From Betaproteobacteria bacterium SG8_40 (GTDB lineage: Bacteria > Pseudomonadota > Gammaproteobacteria > Burkholderiales > Eutrophovitaceae): a DNA stretch of 9,035 bases. This document shows, one piece after another, positions 1-7,076 of the stretch (position 1 is the first letter of the stretch; each line of letters starts with the position of its first letter). Position numbers and translations under genes: made by a program. Under the pieces are notes generated by a model. It saw only the letters and a list, made by a program, of their open reading frames with translations, ran no database searches and was not told the DNA's origin. The stretch spans positions 1-9,035 of the forward strand of contig LJTS01000117.1 of assembly GCA_001304425.1 (NCBI GenBank), in the 5' to 3' direction.

Positions 1-391
1 CATGGGCCTTTACTGCGTCACCAAACACGCCGTCGTTTCTCTCACGGAATGCCTGCATCATGACCTGGCCGCGCGCACCGACAAGGTCCGATGCTCGGTA
101 CTCTGTCCTGCCTACGTGCCCACCCGCATTGCGGAATCGGAACGCAACCGTCCCGCGCACCTGCGCGAGGAACGACCGAAATCAGAGGAGGATCTGCGCC
201 GCGAGGCAGGGATGCGTCACGCGGTCGAGTCGGGAAAGATTTCCGCTGAGCAGGTTGCCGACGCCGTGTTCGACGCCGTTCGCGAGCAGCGCTTCTACAT
301 CCTTCCCCACCAGCGAATCAAACCGGCTATCGAAACCCGCATGCAGGACATTTTGCAGGAACGCTTGCCGACCAACACGCTGACGCGCTGA
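1..391 (+). CDS. Short-chain dehydrogenase/reductase (SDR), C-terminal part, cut by window start
   Basis: This is the 3' end of a gene that begins before the window; the first base belongs to an earlier codon and the frame runs from base 2 to a TGA at 389-391. The ATG at base 2 is almost certainly internal, because the classical SDR catalytic motif YxxxK (YCVTK) appears only four codons later. In a complete SDR this motif sits about 150-170 residues in, after the Rossmann nucleotide-binding half. After it come the usual SDR features: a helix (HAVVSLTECLHHDLA), the strand V-x-C-S-V-L-C-P-A-Y-V-P-T-R that closes over the cofactor, and a C-terminal helix (SAEQVADAVFDAV) followed by RFYILPH. The family carries out NAD(P)-dependent oxidation or reduction of alcohols and ketones in the cytoplasm. 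The substrate cannot be read from this part. The gene converges on the next one with a 22-base gap and no visible terminator. Confidence 0.88.
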   Translation, partial: MGLYCVTKHAVVSLTECLHHDLAARTDKVRCSVLCPAYVPTRIAESERNRPAHLREERPKSEEDLRREAGMRHAVESGKISAEQVADAVFDAVREQRFYILPHQRIKPAIETRMQDILQERLPTNTLTR

Positions 392-413
392 GCGCGACAC
401 ACCTCGATTCGCG

Positions 414-1713
414 CTACCCGCGATCAGCCTCGCCGCCTTCCGGCAGCCGCGTCACCAGCACCTTGTCCACCCGGGTGCCGTCCATGTCCACGACTTCAAA
501 ACAGTAACCGCCCCAATCAAACGATTCGGCGGGTTGCGGCACCCTGCCCATATGAATCATGACCATTCCGCCCAACGTGTTGTAGGTATTCCCTGCCTCG
601 CCCGGCAGATCGCGCAGGCCGAGCAATTCCTTCAGATCGATGACGTCGAGCATGCCATCGATGAGCCATGAACCGGGCGCGCGCTCGACAACCAGCTGGT
701 CCCCTTCCTCGCGCGAAGAAGGCAGGTCGCCGACAATGGCCTCGAGAATGTCATTGATCGTGACCAGCCCCTGAAAGTCTCCGTATTCGTCCACCACCAG
801 CGCGATCTGCAAGGTCGACGTCTTGAACGTTTCCAGCATACGGATGCAGGTCAGCGTCTCCGGAACGAACAGGGCTTCCTCCATGCACGCCGTGAAATCG
901 ACGTCATCGCCCGCGACTTTACGGGCAAGAATGTCTTTTGCATGGACTACACCGACGATGTCGTCCGCGCCCCCGCGACATACCGGAAACCGCCAGTGGC
1001 GGCTGGCGGATATCTTGCCAAGGCTCTCTTCCAGTGAGGTCAACGAACACCACGTCGAGGCGCGGCGTCATTTGACTGGCAATCGTTCGCTCGTCGAGCA
1101 TCAAAACGTTGTGCACCAGCCGCCGTTCGGCCTCATCGAATACGCCGGCTCTCGTGCCCTGCTCCATCAGCAAACGGATTTCGTCTTCACTGACCGGTGA
1201 CTGCCGGGAAGCCGCCGCGCCGAGCAAACGCAACGCCAGGTTGGTGGAACCGCTCAGAAACGAAACGACAGGACTGGCGAGTGCCGACAGTTTGCGCATC
1301 GGCGCGGCTGTGAGCGCGGCGATCCGTTCCGGATTTTGCAGTGCCAGCCGTTTCGGGACGAGTTCACCGATAATCAGGGAAAAATAGGCGATTGTCAGTA
1401 CCACGATGCCCAGAGCCAGGGCTTCGCTGTAACCGGCCAGCACGGGGAAACCGGCGAGCGCCCGGGCCAGCCCGCTGGCCAGCGCCGCCTGTCCGAACGC
1501 CCCGCTGAATATGCCGACGAGGGTTATCCCGACCTGGATCGTCGACAGGAACCGCGACGGATCCCGCGCCAGAGCCAATGCGCTGGCAGCGCGATGGTTC
1601 CCCTCGTTTGCGAGTTGCTGCAACCGCTCTTTGCGCGCCGAAACCACAGCGATCTCGGACATCGAGAACACGCCGTTGAGGACAAATAGCAACAGCAGAA
1701 TAAGGATTTCCAT
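414..1713 (-). pseudogene. CNNM/DUF21-CBS-CorC_HlyC membrane protein (hemolysin/CorC-like), frame-shifted
   Basis: Two overlapping minus-strand frames join into one protein of the usual family length (about 432 codons). The first runs from ATG 1713 in its own frame to a stop at 919-921. The second is open from about 1043 to the TAG at 414-416. Before the break are an N-terminal hydrophobic helix (MEILILLLLFVLNGVFSMSEIAVV), the DUF21/CNNM segments with STIQVGITLVGIFSGAFG near residue 57 and GELVPKRLALQNPE near 116, and the start of the CBS region (MTPRLDVVFVDL, residues 215-226). After the break come SRHWRFPVCRGG, the second CBS motif (LVVDEYGDFQGLVTINDILEAIVGD) and a CorC_HlyC domain (YNTLGGMVMIHMGRVPQ). 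The family consists of inner-membrane proteins linked to Mg2+/Co2+ handling; the hemolysin name is historical. The start is chosen for the hydrophobic N terminus, with GGAA just upstream. This is either a true pseudogene or a sequence error. Confidence 0.85.
1030..1045 (-). other. Frameshift site in the CNNM/CorC gene
   Basis: Reading on the minus strand, the upstream frame gives VVFVDL and then leaves family-like sequence (TGREPWQDIRQPP). The downstream frame becomes family-like from about TSLEESLGKI. The two frames differ by one base, so the gene has either gained one base or lost two. There is no slippery heptamer or stop-linked shift signal, so programmed frameshifting is unlikely. The exact position cannot be fixed without homologues. 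Confidence 0.8.
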
Positions 1714-1758
1714 GATTGTTCCGGAATGAGCGTTTCGTGGCTGACAGATTGATCCCGC

Positions 1759-1787
1759 ACTGTAGCGCGCCCGGCCCTCCAGCAAAA
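1759..1787 (-). promoter_or_regulatory. Possible sigma70 promoter for the CNNM/CorC gene
   Basis: On the minus strand, TTTTGC (1787-1782) and TACAGT (1764-1759) are 17 bases apart, and TACAGT lies about 45 bases before the ATG at 1713. The -10 matches TATAAT at 4 of 6 positions. The site lies in the divergent spacer shared with prfC. It was judged by eye only. Confidence 0.3.
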
Positions 1788-1881
1788 CCGGGCAAGGCCA
1801 TATTCGCGGAACCGCTACCCCTGGCGGCGGTCAGAACCATCCCGCCGAAAGCGGGGCTGCGCCACACACCCCTCGAGCGGT

Positions 1882-1910
1882 TTGGCGAGCGCAACAACAG
1901 CCGGTAGAAT
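1882..1910 (+). promoter_or_regulatory. Sigma70-type promoter for prfC
   Basis: TTGGCG (1882-1887) and TAGAAT (1905-1910) are separated by exactly 17 bases, which is close to the sigma70 consensus. Transcription would start near 1917, about 60 bases before the preferred prfC start. The -35 TTG is also the first possible alternative start codon of the prfC frame, so translation from there is very unlikely. Confidence 0.65.
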
Positions 1911-1977
1911 TCGCCCCCTTCGGCGCTTTTGCCGGATACCGCAACCCCGCGCCACAGACCAGTTGAACGAAACACCC

Positions 1978-3588
1978 TTGGAACGCCTGACCACACCCGC
2001 AACACCCGAGGTCGCGAGACGCCGGACGTTTGCGATCATCTCGCACCCGGACGCAGGCAAAACGACCCTCACCGAGAAGTTGCTGCTGTTCGGCGGGGCG
2101 ATCCAGGCCGCCGGCACGGTGAAAGCCCGGAAGTCCGGCAAGTATGCAACCTCGGACTGGATGGCGATCGAGAAGGAACGCGGCATTTCCGTGGCCAGTT
2201 CGGTCATGCAGTTCGAGTACCGCGACTGCGTCATCAACCTGCTGGACACCCCCGGACACCGTGACTTTTCAGAGGATACCTATCGGGTACTGACCGCGGT
2301 GGATGCCGCGTTGATGGTGATTGACTGCACCAAGGGCGTCGAAGCACAAACTATCAAGCTGCTCGAAGTCTGCCGTCAGCGCAACACGCCGATCATCACC
2401 TTCATAAACAAACTCGACCGGGAAGGCCGCCACCCGCTGGAGCTGATCGACGAAATCGAGAGCGTACTGAACATTCACTGCGCGCCCGTTACCTGGCCCA
2501 TCGGAATGGGCAAGCGTTTCGCCGGCATCTATGACTTGCGCGGCGATCGCTCGCTGTTATACCCGGCAGCCGGCTCATCGCATGACCATGAAGTCGAAAT
2601 CGTTCCCGGGATGGAACACCCGCGGCTGATCGAGCGCTTCGGCGCGGAGATCGCCGAAGCAAAGGAAGAAGTGTCGTTGATTCACTCGGACGCCCGGGAG
2701 TTCGACCGCGAGCATTTCCTCGAAGGCGAACTCACACCGGTTTTCTTCGGCTCGGCAATGAACAATTTCGGGGTCGACCAGGCGCTCGACGCACTGGTCG
2801 AAGAGGCCCCTGCGCCCTGCCCGCGTGCCACGCTCGAACGCATTGTGTCTCCCGACGAGGCGAAGTTTTCCGCGTTCGTTTTCAAGATACAGGCCAACAT
2901 GGACCCTCAGCACCGCGACCGCATCGCATTCCTGAGGATTTGTTCAGGGCGATTCGAACGCGGCATGAGGCTCTACCACGTGCGCAGCGGCAAGGAAATT
3001 CGCGCCAGCCAGGTAGTGAGCTTTCTGTCGCAGCGCCGCGAGACGGTGGAAGACGCCTGGCCCGGCGACATCATCGGCTTGCTCAATCACGGCAGCATCG
3101 ACATTGGCGACACGTTTACCGAAGGAGAGAAGCTCAATTTCGTCGGCATTCCCTACTTCGCACCGGAACTGTTCCAGGGCGTGACCCTGCGCGATCCGCT
3201 CAAAGGCAAACAATTGCAGAAAGGATTGCAGCAACTGGGCGAGGAAGGCGCCATCCAGGTTTTCCGTCCGCTGGTCGGCAACGAGATGATACTGGGTGCG
3301 GTCGGACTGCTGCAATTCGAAGTCGTTGCACACCGCCTCAAGGCCGAATATGGCGTGGATGCGACGACGCGTTCGATGAATTTTTACGGTGCGCGCTGGG
3401 TTACCAGCGAGAATCCGCGCAAACTCGCCGAGTTCCAGAAACAACTCGCCGGGAACCTGGCGCTTGACGCATCAGGCAGCCTTGCCTATCTCGCCACCTC
3501 GAAACCCAATCTCGACCTCACCATGGAACGCTGGCCGGACATCCGGTTTCACAACATCCGCGAGCACGCACAGCGCCTCGCCGCCTGA
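1978..3588 (+). CDS. prfC: Peptide chain release factor 3 (RF3)
   Basis: RF3 is a cytoplasmic GTPase that removes RF1 or RF2 from the ribosome after peptide release. The TTG start at 1978 gives 536 residues, close to the usual 526-536. The G domain comes first: G1 SHPDAGKTT (22-30), switch I region with [12 protein letters not shown] (60-71), G3 DTPGH (90-94) and G4 NKLD (144-147). The RF3-specific stretches [22 protein letters not shown] and [10 protein letters not shown] follow in the middle and C-terminal domains. The protein ends in [27 protein letters not shown] matches RF3 rather than EF-G. There is no in-frame ATG before the G1 motif; TTG 1963 is an alternative and TTG 1882 lies inside the promoter. 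No strong ribosome site precedes any of these starts, so the exact N terminus is uncertain. The gene converges on the aminotransferase gene. Confidence 0.97.
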   Translation: MERLTTPATPEVARRRTFAIISHPDAGKTTLTEKLLLFGGAIQAAGTVKARKSGKYATSDWMAIEKERGISVASSVMQFEYRDCVINLLDTPGHRDFSEDTYRVLTAVDAALMVIDCTKGVEAQTIKLLEVCRQRNTPIITFINKLDREGRHPLELIDEIESVLNIHCAPVTWPIGMGKRFAGIYDLRGDRSLLYPAAGSSHDHEVEIVPGMEHPRLIERFGAEIAEAKEEVSLIHSDAREFDREHFLEGELTPVFFGSAMNNFGVDQALDALVEEAPAPCPRATLERIVSPDEAKFSAFVFKIQANMDPQHRDRIAFLRICSGRFERGMRLYHVRSGKEIRASQVVSFLSQRRETVEDAWPGDIIGLLNHGSIDIGDTFTEGEKLNFVGIPYFAPELFQGVTLRDPLKGKQLQKGLQQLGEEGAIQVFRPLVGNEMILGAVGLLQFEVVAHRLKAEYGVDATTRSMNFYGARWVTSENPRKLAEFQKQLAGNLALDASGSLAYLATSKPNLDLTMERWPDIRFHNIREHAQRLAA

Positions 3589-3603
3589 GCAGGCTTTTAG
3601 CGT

Positions 3604-3695
3604 CGCGGGGTGCCGGGCTGCCAAGCATCTCCTCGCAGCGAGACGCGGAGGATCCCCGCGAATGCGGTTTCAGCAGTGGTTCTTCTCAGCCCGGC
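3604..3695. repeat. Interleaved inverted repeats between convergent genes
   Basis: The 114-base spacer between the prfC and aminotransferase stops holds two GC-rich inverted repeats. CGCGGGG (3604-3610) pairs with CCCCGCG (3654-3660). GCCGGGCTG (3612-3620) pairs with CAGCCCGGC (3687-3695). The pairs interleave, so both could form together only as a pseudoknot. A smaller stem (CGCGG/CCGCG, 3644-3660) competes with them. None is followed by a T tract in either direction, so a terminator role is possible but unproven. Confidence 0.4.
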
Positions 3696-3702
3696 GACGG
3701 CC

Positions 3703-4920
3703 TCAAGCCGACTTCCTGATTTTGGAGTTCTTCTCGATGAACTGCGCCATGCGCGACACCCCTTCGCGGATCGCTTCATTGGAAGCCGCGTAACTGAAGC
3801 GGATGTGCTGTCCTTCATCGGGAACGCGGGCGCCGAAGTGAATGTCGGCGAGCACCGCCACGCCCGCTTCGTTCAGCAACCTCTTGCGGAATTCTTCGGA
3901 ATCCTTTGCGCCGATCATGTCACAAGCTTCGGTAATGTTGGGCCAGGCGTAGAATGCGCCGCCCGGGACCTGACAGTTCACCCCGGGCACGCCGTTAAGT
4001 AAATCCACAATCAGGTTCCGGCGCTCTAAAAACCGGTCGCGCATCCGCTTCGCCTCGTCCTGCTGGCCGTTCAGTGCCTCGACTGCCGCCCACTGGGAAA
4101 TATGCGAAGCGCAAGACTCGGTATTGGTTACCCAGCGGGTAAACACGGGTGCCAATTCCCGATTGGCGGCGAAGCCGATCCGCCAGCCCGTCATCGCCCA
4201 CGTTTTCGACGCACCATCACACACGATGCTGCGTTCCAGCATGTCGGGAAAGCTGGTGATCGAGACAAACTCGCCGTCATAACAAAGCTGCGAGTAAATT
4301 TCATCGGCAAACACCCACACCTGCGGATGGCGGCGCAGAATATCTGCAATGGCCTGCATGTCCTCCCGCGGAACGATGCCGCCGGTCGGATTCTGCGGCG
4401 AGTTCAGGATCAACAAGCGCGTTTTGTCGCTGATCCGGGATTCGAGCTCGTTCGGATCAAAACTGAAACCGCGGGATTCACGCAGATGCAGTGGTACCGG
4501 TATCGCGCCGTTGGCGCGGATCTGCGATTCGTAGATTGGGAAACCGGGGTTCGGGTAAATGACTTCTTCGCCGGCGCCGTAGTCGGTCGTCGCCAGCACG
4601 GAATACATGATGAACGGCTTGGCGCCGGCGGCTACCACGATGTCGCCGGCGGCGTAATCGAGATTACGCGTACGGTTCAGGTAGTTCGCCGCGGCCTCAC
4701 GCAACTCAACGATGCCGGACGACGGCGTGTAACCGTGCTTGCCGTCATTGATCGCCTGAATTGCGGCTTCACGAATGTTGCCGGGCGTCGGAAAGTCCGG
4801 CTGCCCGATACAAAACGACACGATATCCTTGCCCTGGCGCTGCAGCTCACTGACTTCTGCCAGCACAACGAACGCGTTTTCCGTCCCCAATTGACCGGAG
4901 CGGCGCGAAATCGAAGGCAT
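3703..4920 (-). CDS. PLP-dependent aminotransferase, class I/II (aspartate aminotransferase fold)
   Basis: This is a 405-residue fold-type I aminotransferase with the expected landmarks in order. It has an N-terminal substrate segment CIGQPDFPTP (37-46), GYTPSSGIVELREAAANYL (63-81), and YPNPGFPIYES with an aromatic residue to stack on the cofactor (122-132). NPTGG follows (177-181), then DEIYS (206-210) with Asp206 and Tyr209 for PLP binding, then SKTWAMTGWRIGF with the Schiff-base Lys239 and phosphate-binding Arg247. Arg374 (IRFSYAAS) is the likely alpha-carboxylate clamp. The enzyme should move amino groups between an amino acid and a 2-oxo acid in the cytoplasm. Aspartate, alanine or an aromatic amino acid are all possible donors, so I give no symbol. 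The ATG at 4920 follows an AAGGGGGAG ribosome site. The gene is divergent from the TRAP operon, which may hint at a linked substrate. Confidence 0.95.
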   Translation of the reverse strand: MPSISRRSGQLGTENAFVVLAEVSELQRQGKDIVSFCIGQPDFPTPGNIREAAIQAINDGKHGYTPSSGIVELREAAANYLNRTRNLDYAAGDIVVAAGAKPFIMYSVLATTDYGAGEEVIYPNPGFPIYESQIRANGAIPVPLHLRESRGFSFDPNELESRISDKTRLLILNSPQNPTGGIVPREDMQAIADILRRHPQVWVFADEIYSQLCYDGEFVSITSFPDMLERSIVCDGASKTWAMTGWRIGFAANRELAPVFTRWVTNTESCASHISQWAAVEALNGQQDEAKRMRDRFLERRNLIVDLLNGVPGVNCQVPGGAFYAWPNITEACDMIGAKDSEEFRKRLLNEAGVAVLADIHFGARVPDEGQHIRFSYAASNEAIREGVSRMAQFIEKNSKIRKSA

Positions 4921-4949
4921 CGACTCCCCCTTTGCCTTTATGAATGTTG

Positions 4950-4966
4950 CGGGCCCGCGAGGCCCG
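4950..4966. repeat. Small GC-rich hairpin in the 5' leader of the aminotransferase gene
   Basis: CGGGCC (4950-4955) and GGCCCG (4961-4966) form a perfect 6-bp stem around a 5-base loop. The near-palindrome CAAAG-C-CTTTG follows at 4970-4980. They lie 30-60 bases before the aminotransferase ATG. They could be leader structure or an operator for the divergent pair. No T tract follows, so this is not a standard terminator. Confidence 0.35.
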
Positions 4967-5073
4967 AATCAAAGCCTTTGCAAGGGGGCAAGTCTACATT
5001 AACCGGCATCCGCCACCGTGTAATCGTGCCGTGCACGCACGCGCATCCGCTCTGCCCTGGAACCAATCCCGCC

Positions 5074-5102
5074 TTGATCTGATCCGTTTCGTCCCTCATC
5101 AT
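5074..5102 (+). promoter_or_regulatory. Candidate promoter of the TRAP operon
   Basis: TTGATC (5074-5079) and CATCAT (5097-5102) are 17 bases apart, each matching the sigma70 consensus at 4 of 6 positions. This would leave a leader of about 57 bases before the ATG at 5166. A TGTAAT at 5019-5024 is a rival -10, but it lacks a good -35. The rest of the 245-base divergent spacer shows no other clear element. Confidence 0.3.
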
Positions 5103-5154
5103 TTCGCCCTCTCCCGAAACTGCCAACGGCCCTGCGTCGCCATATCCATTCACC

Positions 5155-5161
5155 AAGGAGG
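5155..5161 (+). promoter_or_regulatory. Strong Shine-Dalgarno site of the TRAP binding-protein gene
   Basis: AAGGAGG is fully complementary to the 16S rRNA 3' end and sits four bases before the ATG at 5166. It rejects a longer in-frame reading that opens at 4944 and fits the high output expected of a periplasmic receptor. Confidence 0.75.
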
Positions 5162-5165
5162 AAAA

Positions 5166-6317
5166 ATGACTGATAAATCAACGAGCGAGAAAAATAAAGT
5201 GCCAGGCGAGGCACCGGCAGACAGCAGCCGCCGCCAGATACTCAAGGCCGGCACGCTGGCCGGCGGGGCTTTGTTGCTGGGGGCACCCCACATACGCAAC
5301 GCCGAAGCCGCCAAGGCGCAGACCTGGAAAGTGCAGTCGAGCTGGGACGCCGGCACCACAGGATACAAACTGTTCGAGGCATGGGCCAACGCATTCGAGG
5401 AGAAATCCGGCGGGGAACTGGCGGTCAAGCCGTTCCCGGCAAAGGCCGTTGCCGCCGACAACAACGCCTTGTTCGATGCCGTGCGCACTGGCGTACTGCA
5501 GGCGATGAATCCGTTCACGCTTTACTGGTCGGGCAAGATTCCGGCCTCGGTGTTCCTGTCCTCGTATCCGGCGGGACCGGACCAGACGAGCCACTGGGAC
5601 ACCATGTTTTACGGTCTCGGGATGCTGGAGATGACGCGCGAGATCTTCGGCAAGTTCGGCCTGTTCTATGTCGGACCGATCCAGCATGACGCGAACATCA
5701 TTCACTCGAAGAAACCGGTCGCCAGCCTCGATCAGCTGAAGGGCATGAAGATCCGCCTTCCCGGGGGCATGGTGTCGCAGGTATTCGAGCAATTCGGTGT
5801 GAGCACGACCAGCATGCCCGGCTCGGACATCTACCCGGCTCTGGAGAAGGGCACGATCGACGCCGCCGACTATGTCGGACCTGCAATCAACCTCGACCTC
5901 GGGTTTGCCGAGGTGACCAAGTACATCATCTGCATGGGGCCTCCGGGACAGACCTCCCTGTACCAACCGGTCGATCTGATGGATCTGACTGTCAACATGC
6001 GGGCCTGGAAGCGTTTGTCGAAGAAGATGCAGGTATTCGTCGAGGAGCAGGTTCAAACCTACTCGGTGCACCATTTCGTCACTATTCAGAAAGCCAACGT
6101 GCAGGCGATGGAAACCTTCTTGAAGAAAGGCACCAAGGTGTCACGTCTGTCGGCCGAAGATGTCACCCGCTTCCGCAAAGCGGCAATTCCGGTTTGGTAC
6201 GAATGGGCGCGGAAGAACAAGGACGCTACGCGCGTGTTCGAACTGCAGAGAGACTTCATGCTCAATCCCTATATGGGGTATCTGGACCAGGCCGACGTTA
6301 AGGGCCTCAAGCTCTGA
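5166..6317 (+). CDS. TRAP transporter substrate-binding protein, DctP family, Tat-exported
   Basis: This 383-residue protein is the periplasmic receptor of a TRAP transporter. It opens with a hydrophilic stretch and a twin-arginine signal (SRRQILKAG, Arg22-Arg23). A hydrophobic run (TLAGGALLLGA) follows, then a likely signal-peptidase site after NAEA near residue 48. Mature landmarks are TWKVQSSWDAGTTGYK, GMKIRLPGG with Arg197 as the expected carboxylate-binding arginine, and DIYPALEKGTIDAADYVGP (221-239). These place it near the 2-oxoacid (TakP-like) and mannitol/chloroaromatic-type TRAP receptors. TakP-type proteins have Glu-Trp where this one has Asp235-Tyr236, so the ligand may differ. 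From family knowledge the ligand is probably an organic acid, but this is not proven. It is the first gene of a three-gene operon, and a strong hairpin after its stop separates it from the permease genes. Confidence 0.95.
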   Translation: MTDKSTSEKNKVPGEAPADSSRRQILKAGTLAGGALLLGAPHIRNAEAAKAQTWKVQSSWDAGTTGYKLFEAWANAFEEKSGGELAVKPFPAKAVAADNNALFDAVRTGVLQAMNPFTLYWSGKIPASVFLSSYPAGPDQTSHWDTMFYGLGMLEMTREIFGKFGLFYVGPIQHDANIIHSKKPVASLDQLKGMKIRLPGGMVSQVFEQFGVSTTSMPGSDIYPALEKGTIDAADYVGPAINLDLGFAEVTKYIICMGPPGQTSLYQPVDLMDLTVNMRAWKRLSKKMQVFVEEQVQTYSVHHFVTIQKANVQAMETFLKKGTKVSRLSAEDVTRFRKAAIPVWYEWARKNKDATRVFELQRDFMLNPYMGYLDQADVKGLKL

Positions 6318-6339
6318 CGCGAAAAACAAGCCGGCAAAC

Positions 6340-6366
6340 ACGGCGGATGGCCTTGCCATCCGCCGT
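6340..6366 (+). repeat. Perfect 12-bp hairpin between binding-protein and permease genes
   Basis: ACGGCGGATGGC (6340-6351) pairs perfectly with GCCATCCGCCGT (6355-6366) across the three-base loop CTT, starting 22 bases after the binding-protein stop. What follows is TGACGTTATG, not a T tract, so it is not a classic intrinsic terminator. Such structures often protect the upstream mRNA from 3' exonucleases or cause partial termination. Either effect would yield more receptor than permease. That role is inferred. Confidence 0.8.
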
Positions 6367-6395
6367 TGACGTTATGCAGGCAACCGGGAGGACTC

Positions 6396-7076
6396 ATGTC
6401 TGAGACAACCAATTTCGTATTGCCGCACTGGATCTACTGGGGCTGGCTGGCGGTCATGCCGCTGATATTCATGTGGTTCACGCGCGACGCCAAACCCAGC
6501 GGAACCCCCGACGAAGAGACTGCAATGAAGGTCCTCGCCGAGGAAGATCCCGCGCTGCACGCCGCCGGCAATTCCTTTACGCGGGCGCTGGACTGGATTA
6601 CCGACAAGTCCGGATTGTTCGTATCGCTGTGGACGGTCAACGCCGTGTGCGTCTATTTCTACGAAGTCGTTTCGCGCTACATTTTCGATGCTCCCACGAT
6701 CTGGGCGCACCAGGCCTCGTACCTGATGTTCGGCATGCAATATCTGCTGGCCGGTGGCTTTGCACTGTTGCATGGCGATCACGTTCGCGTTGACGTCGTC
6801 TACATCAAGCTGCCCCGGCGTGCGCAGATCGGCATGGACATTTTCACCTCGACCTTCTTTTTCATCTTTGCAGTGGCTCTGGCCGGCAGTTGCTGGCGAT
6901 TCTTTTTCGATTCGCTGGACATGGGCGAGGTCACCGAAGAAACCTGGCAGGTCCAGTTCTATCCGGTCAAGGGCATGATGGTGCTGGGCGGCATCCTGCT
7001 CACTCTCGCCGGACTTTCGAAACTGATCAAGGACATTCTGCTGTTCGTCCGCACTGCCGGAGGTAAACCCGCATGA
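6396..7076 (+). CDS. TRAP transporter small permease subunit (DctQ family), with extra N-terminal helix
   Basis: This 226-residue inner-membrane protein is the small permease subunit that partners the DctM-type subunit encoded next. The DctQ core has four hydrophobic segments near residues 73-95, 105-125, 145-170 and 192-215. It includes the family pattern of an arginine-bearing helix end (EVVSRYIFDAPTIWAHQASYL) and the HVRVD motif (129-133). An additional hydrophobic segment (WIYWGWLAVMPLIFMWF, about 12-28) precedes the core. A hydrophilic stretch of about 40 residues rich in Glu, Asp and Ala joins the two. Typical DctQ proteins are 160-200 residues with four helices, so this is a longer type. 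The ATG at 6396 follows GGGAGG at a proper distance, while an upstream in-frame ATG at 6366 overlaps the hairpin. The stop overlaps the next start as ATGA, which suggests coupled translation. Confidence 0.93.
   Translation: MSETTNFVLPHWIYWGWLAVMPLIFMWFTRDAKPSGTPDEETAMKVLAEEDPALHAAGNSFTRALDWITDKSGLFVSLWTVNAVCVYFYEVVSRYIFDAPTIWAHQASYLMFGMQYLLAGGFALLHGDHVRVDVVYIKLPRRAQIGMDIFTSTFFFIFAVALAGSCWRFFFDSLDMGEVTEETWQVQFYPVKGMMVLGGILLTLAGLSKLIKDILLFVRTAGGKPA

Noticed and set aside
1030..1045. Programmed ribosomal frameshift in the CNNM/CorC gene
   Set aside because: No slippery heptamer, stop-linked shift codon or obvious stimulating structure is present, and I know of no such recoding in this family.
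1841..1855. Stem CCCGC-CGAAA-GCGGG in the divergent spacer before prfC
   Set aside because: Only five base pairs and no T tract; common by chance in GC-rich DNA.
4978..5000. TTGCAA and TACATT as a TRAP operon promoter
   Set aside because: The spacing is 11 bases, too short for a sigma70 promoter.
4102..5082. A 326-codon plus-strand open frame opposite the aminotransferase gene
   Set aside because: It lies antisense to a gene with all its catalytic motifs, and its translation resembles no family I know. Long shadow frames are expected at this GC content.
5178..6074. A 298-codon minus-strand open frame opposite the TRAP receptor gene
   Set aside because: It is fully covered by the well-supported receptor gene. 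Its His/Arg-rich composition is typical of an antisense shadow.
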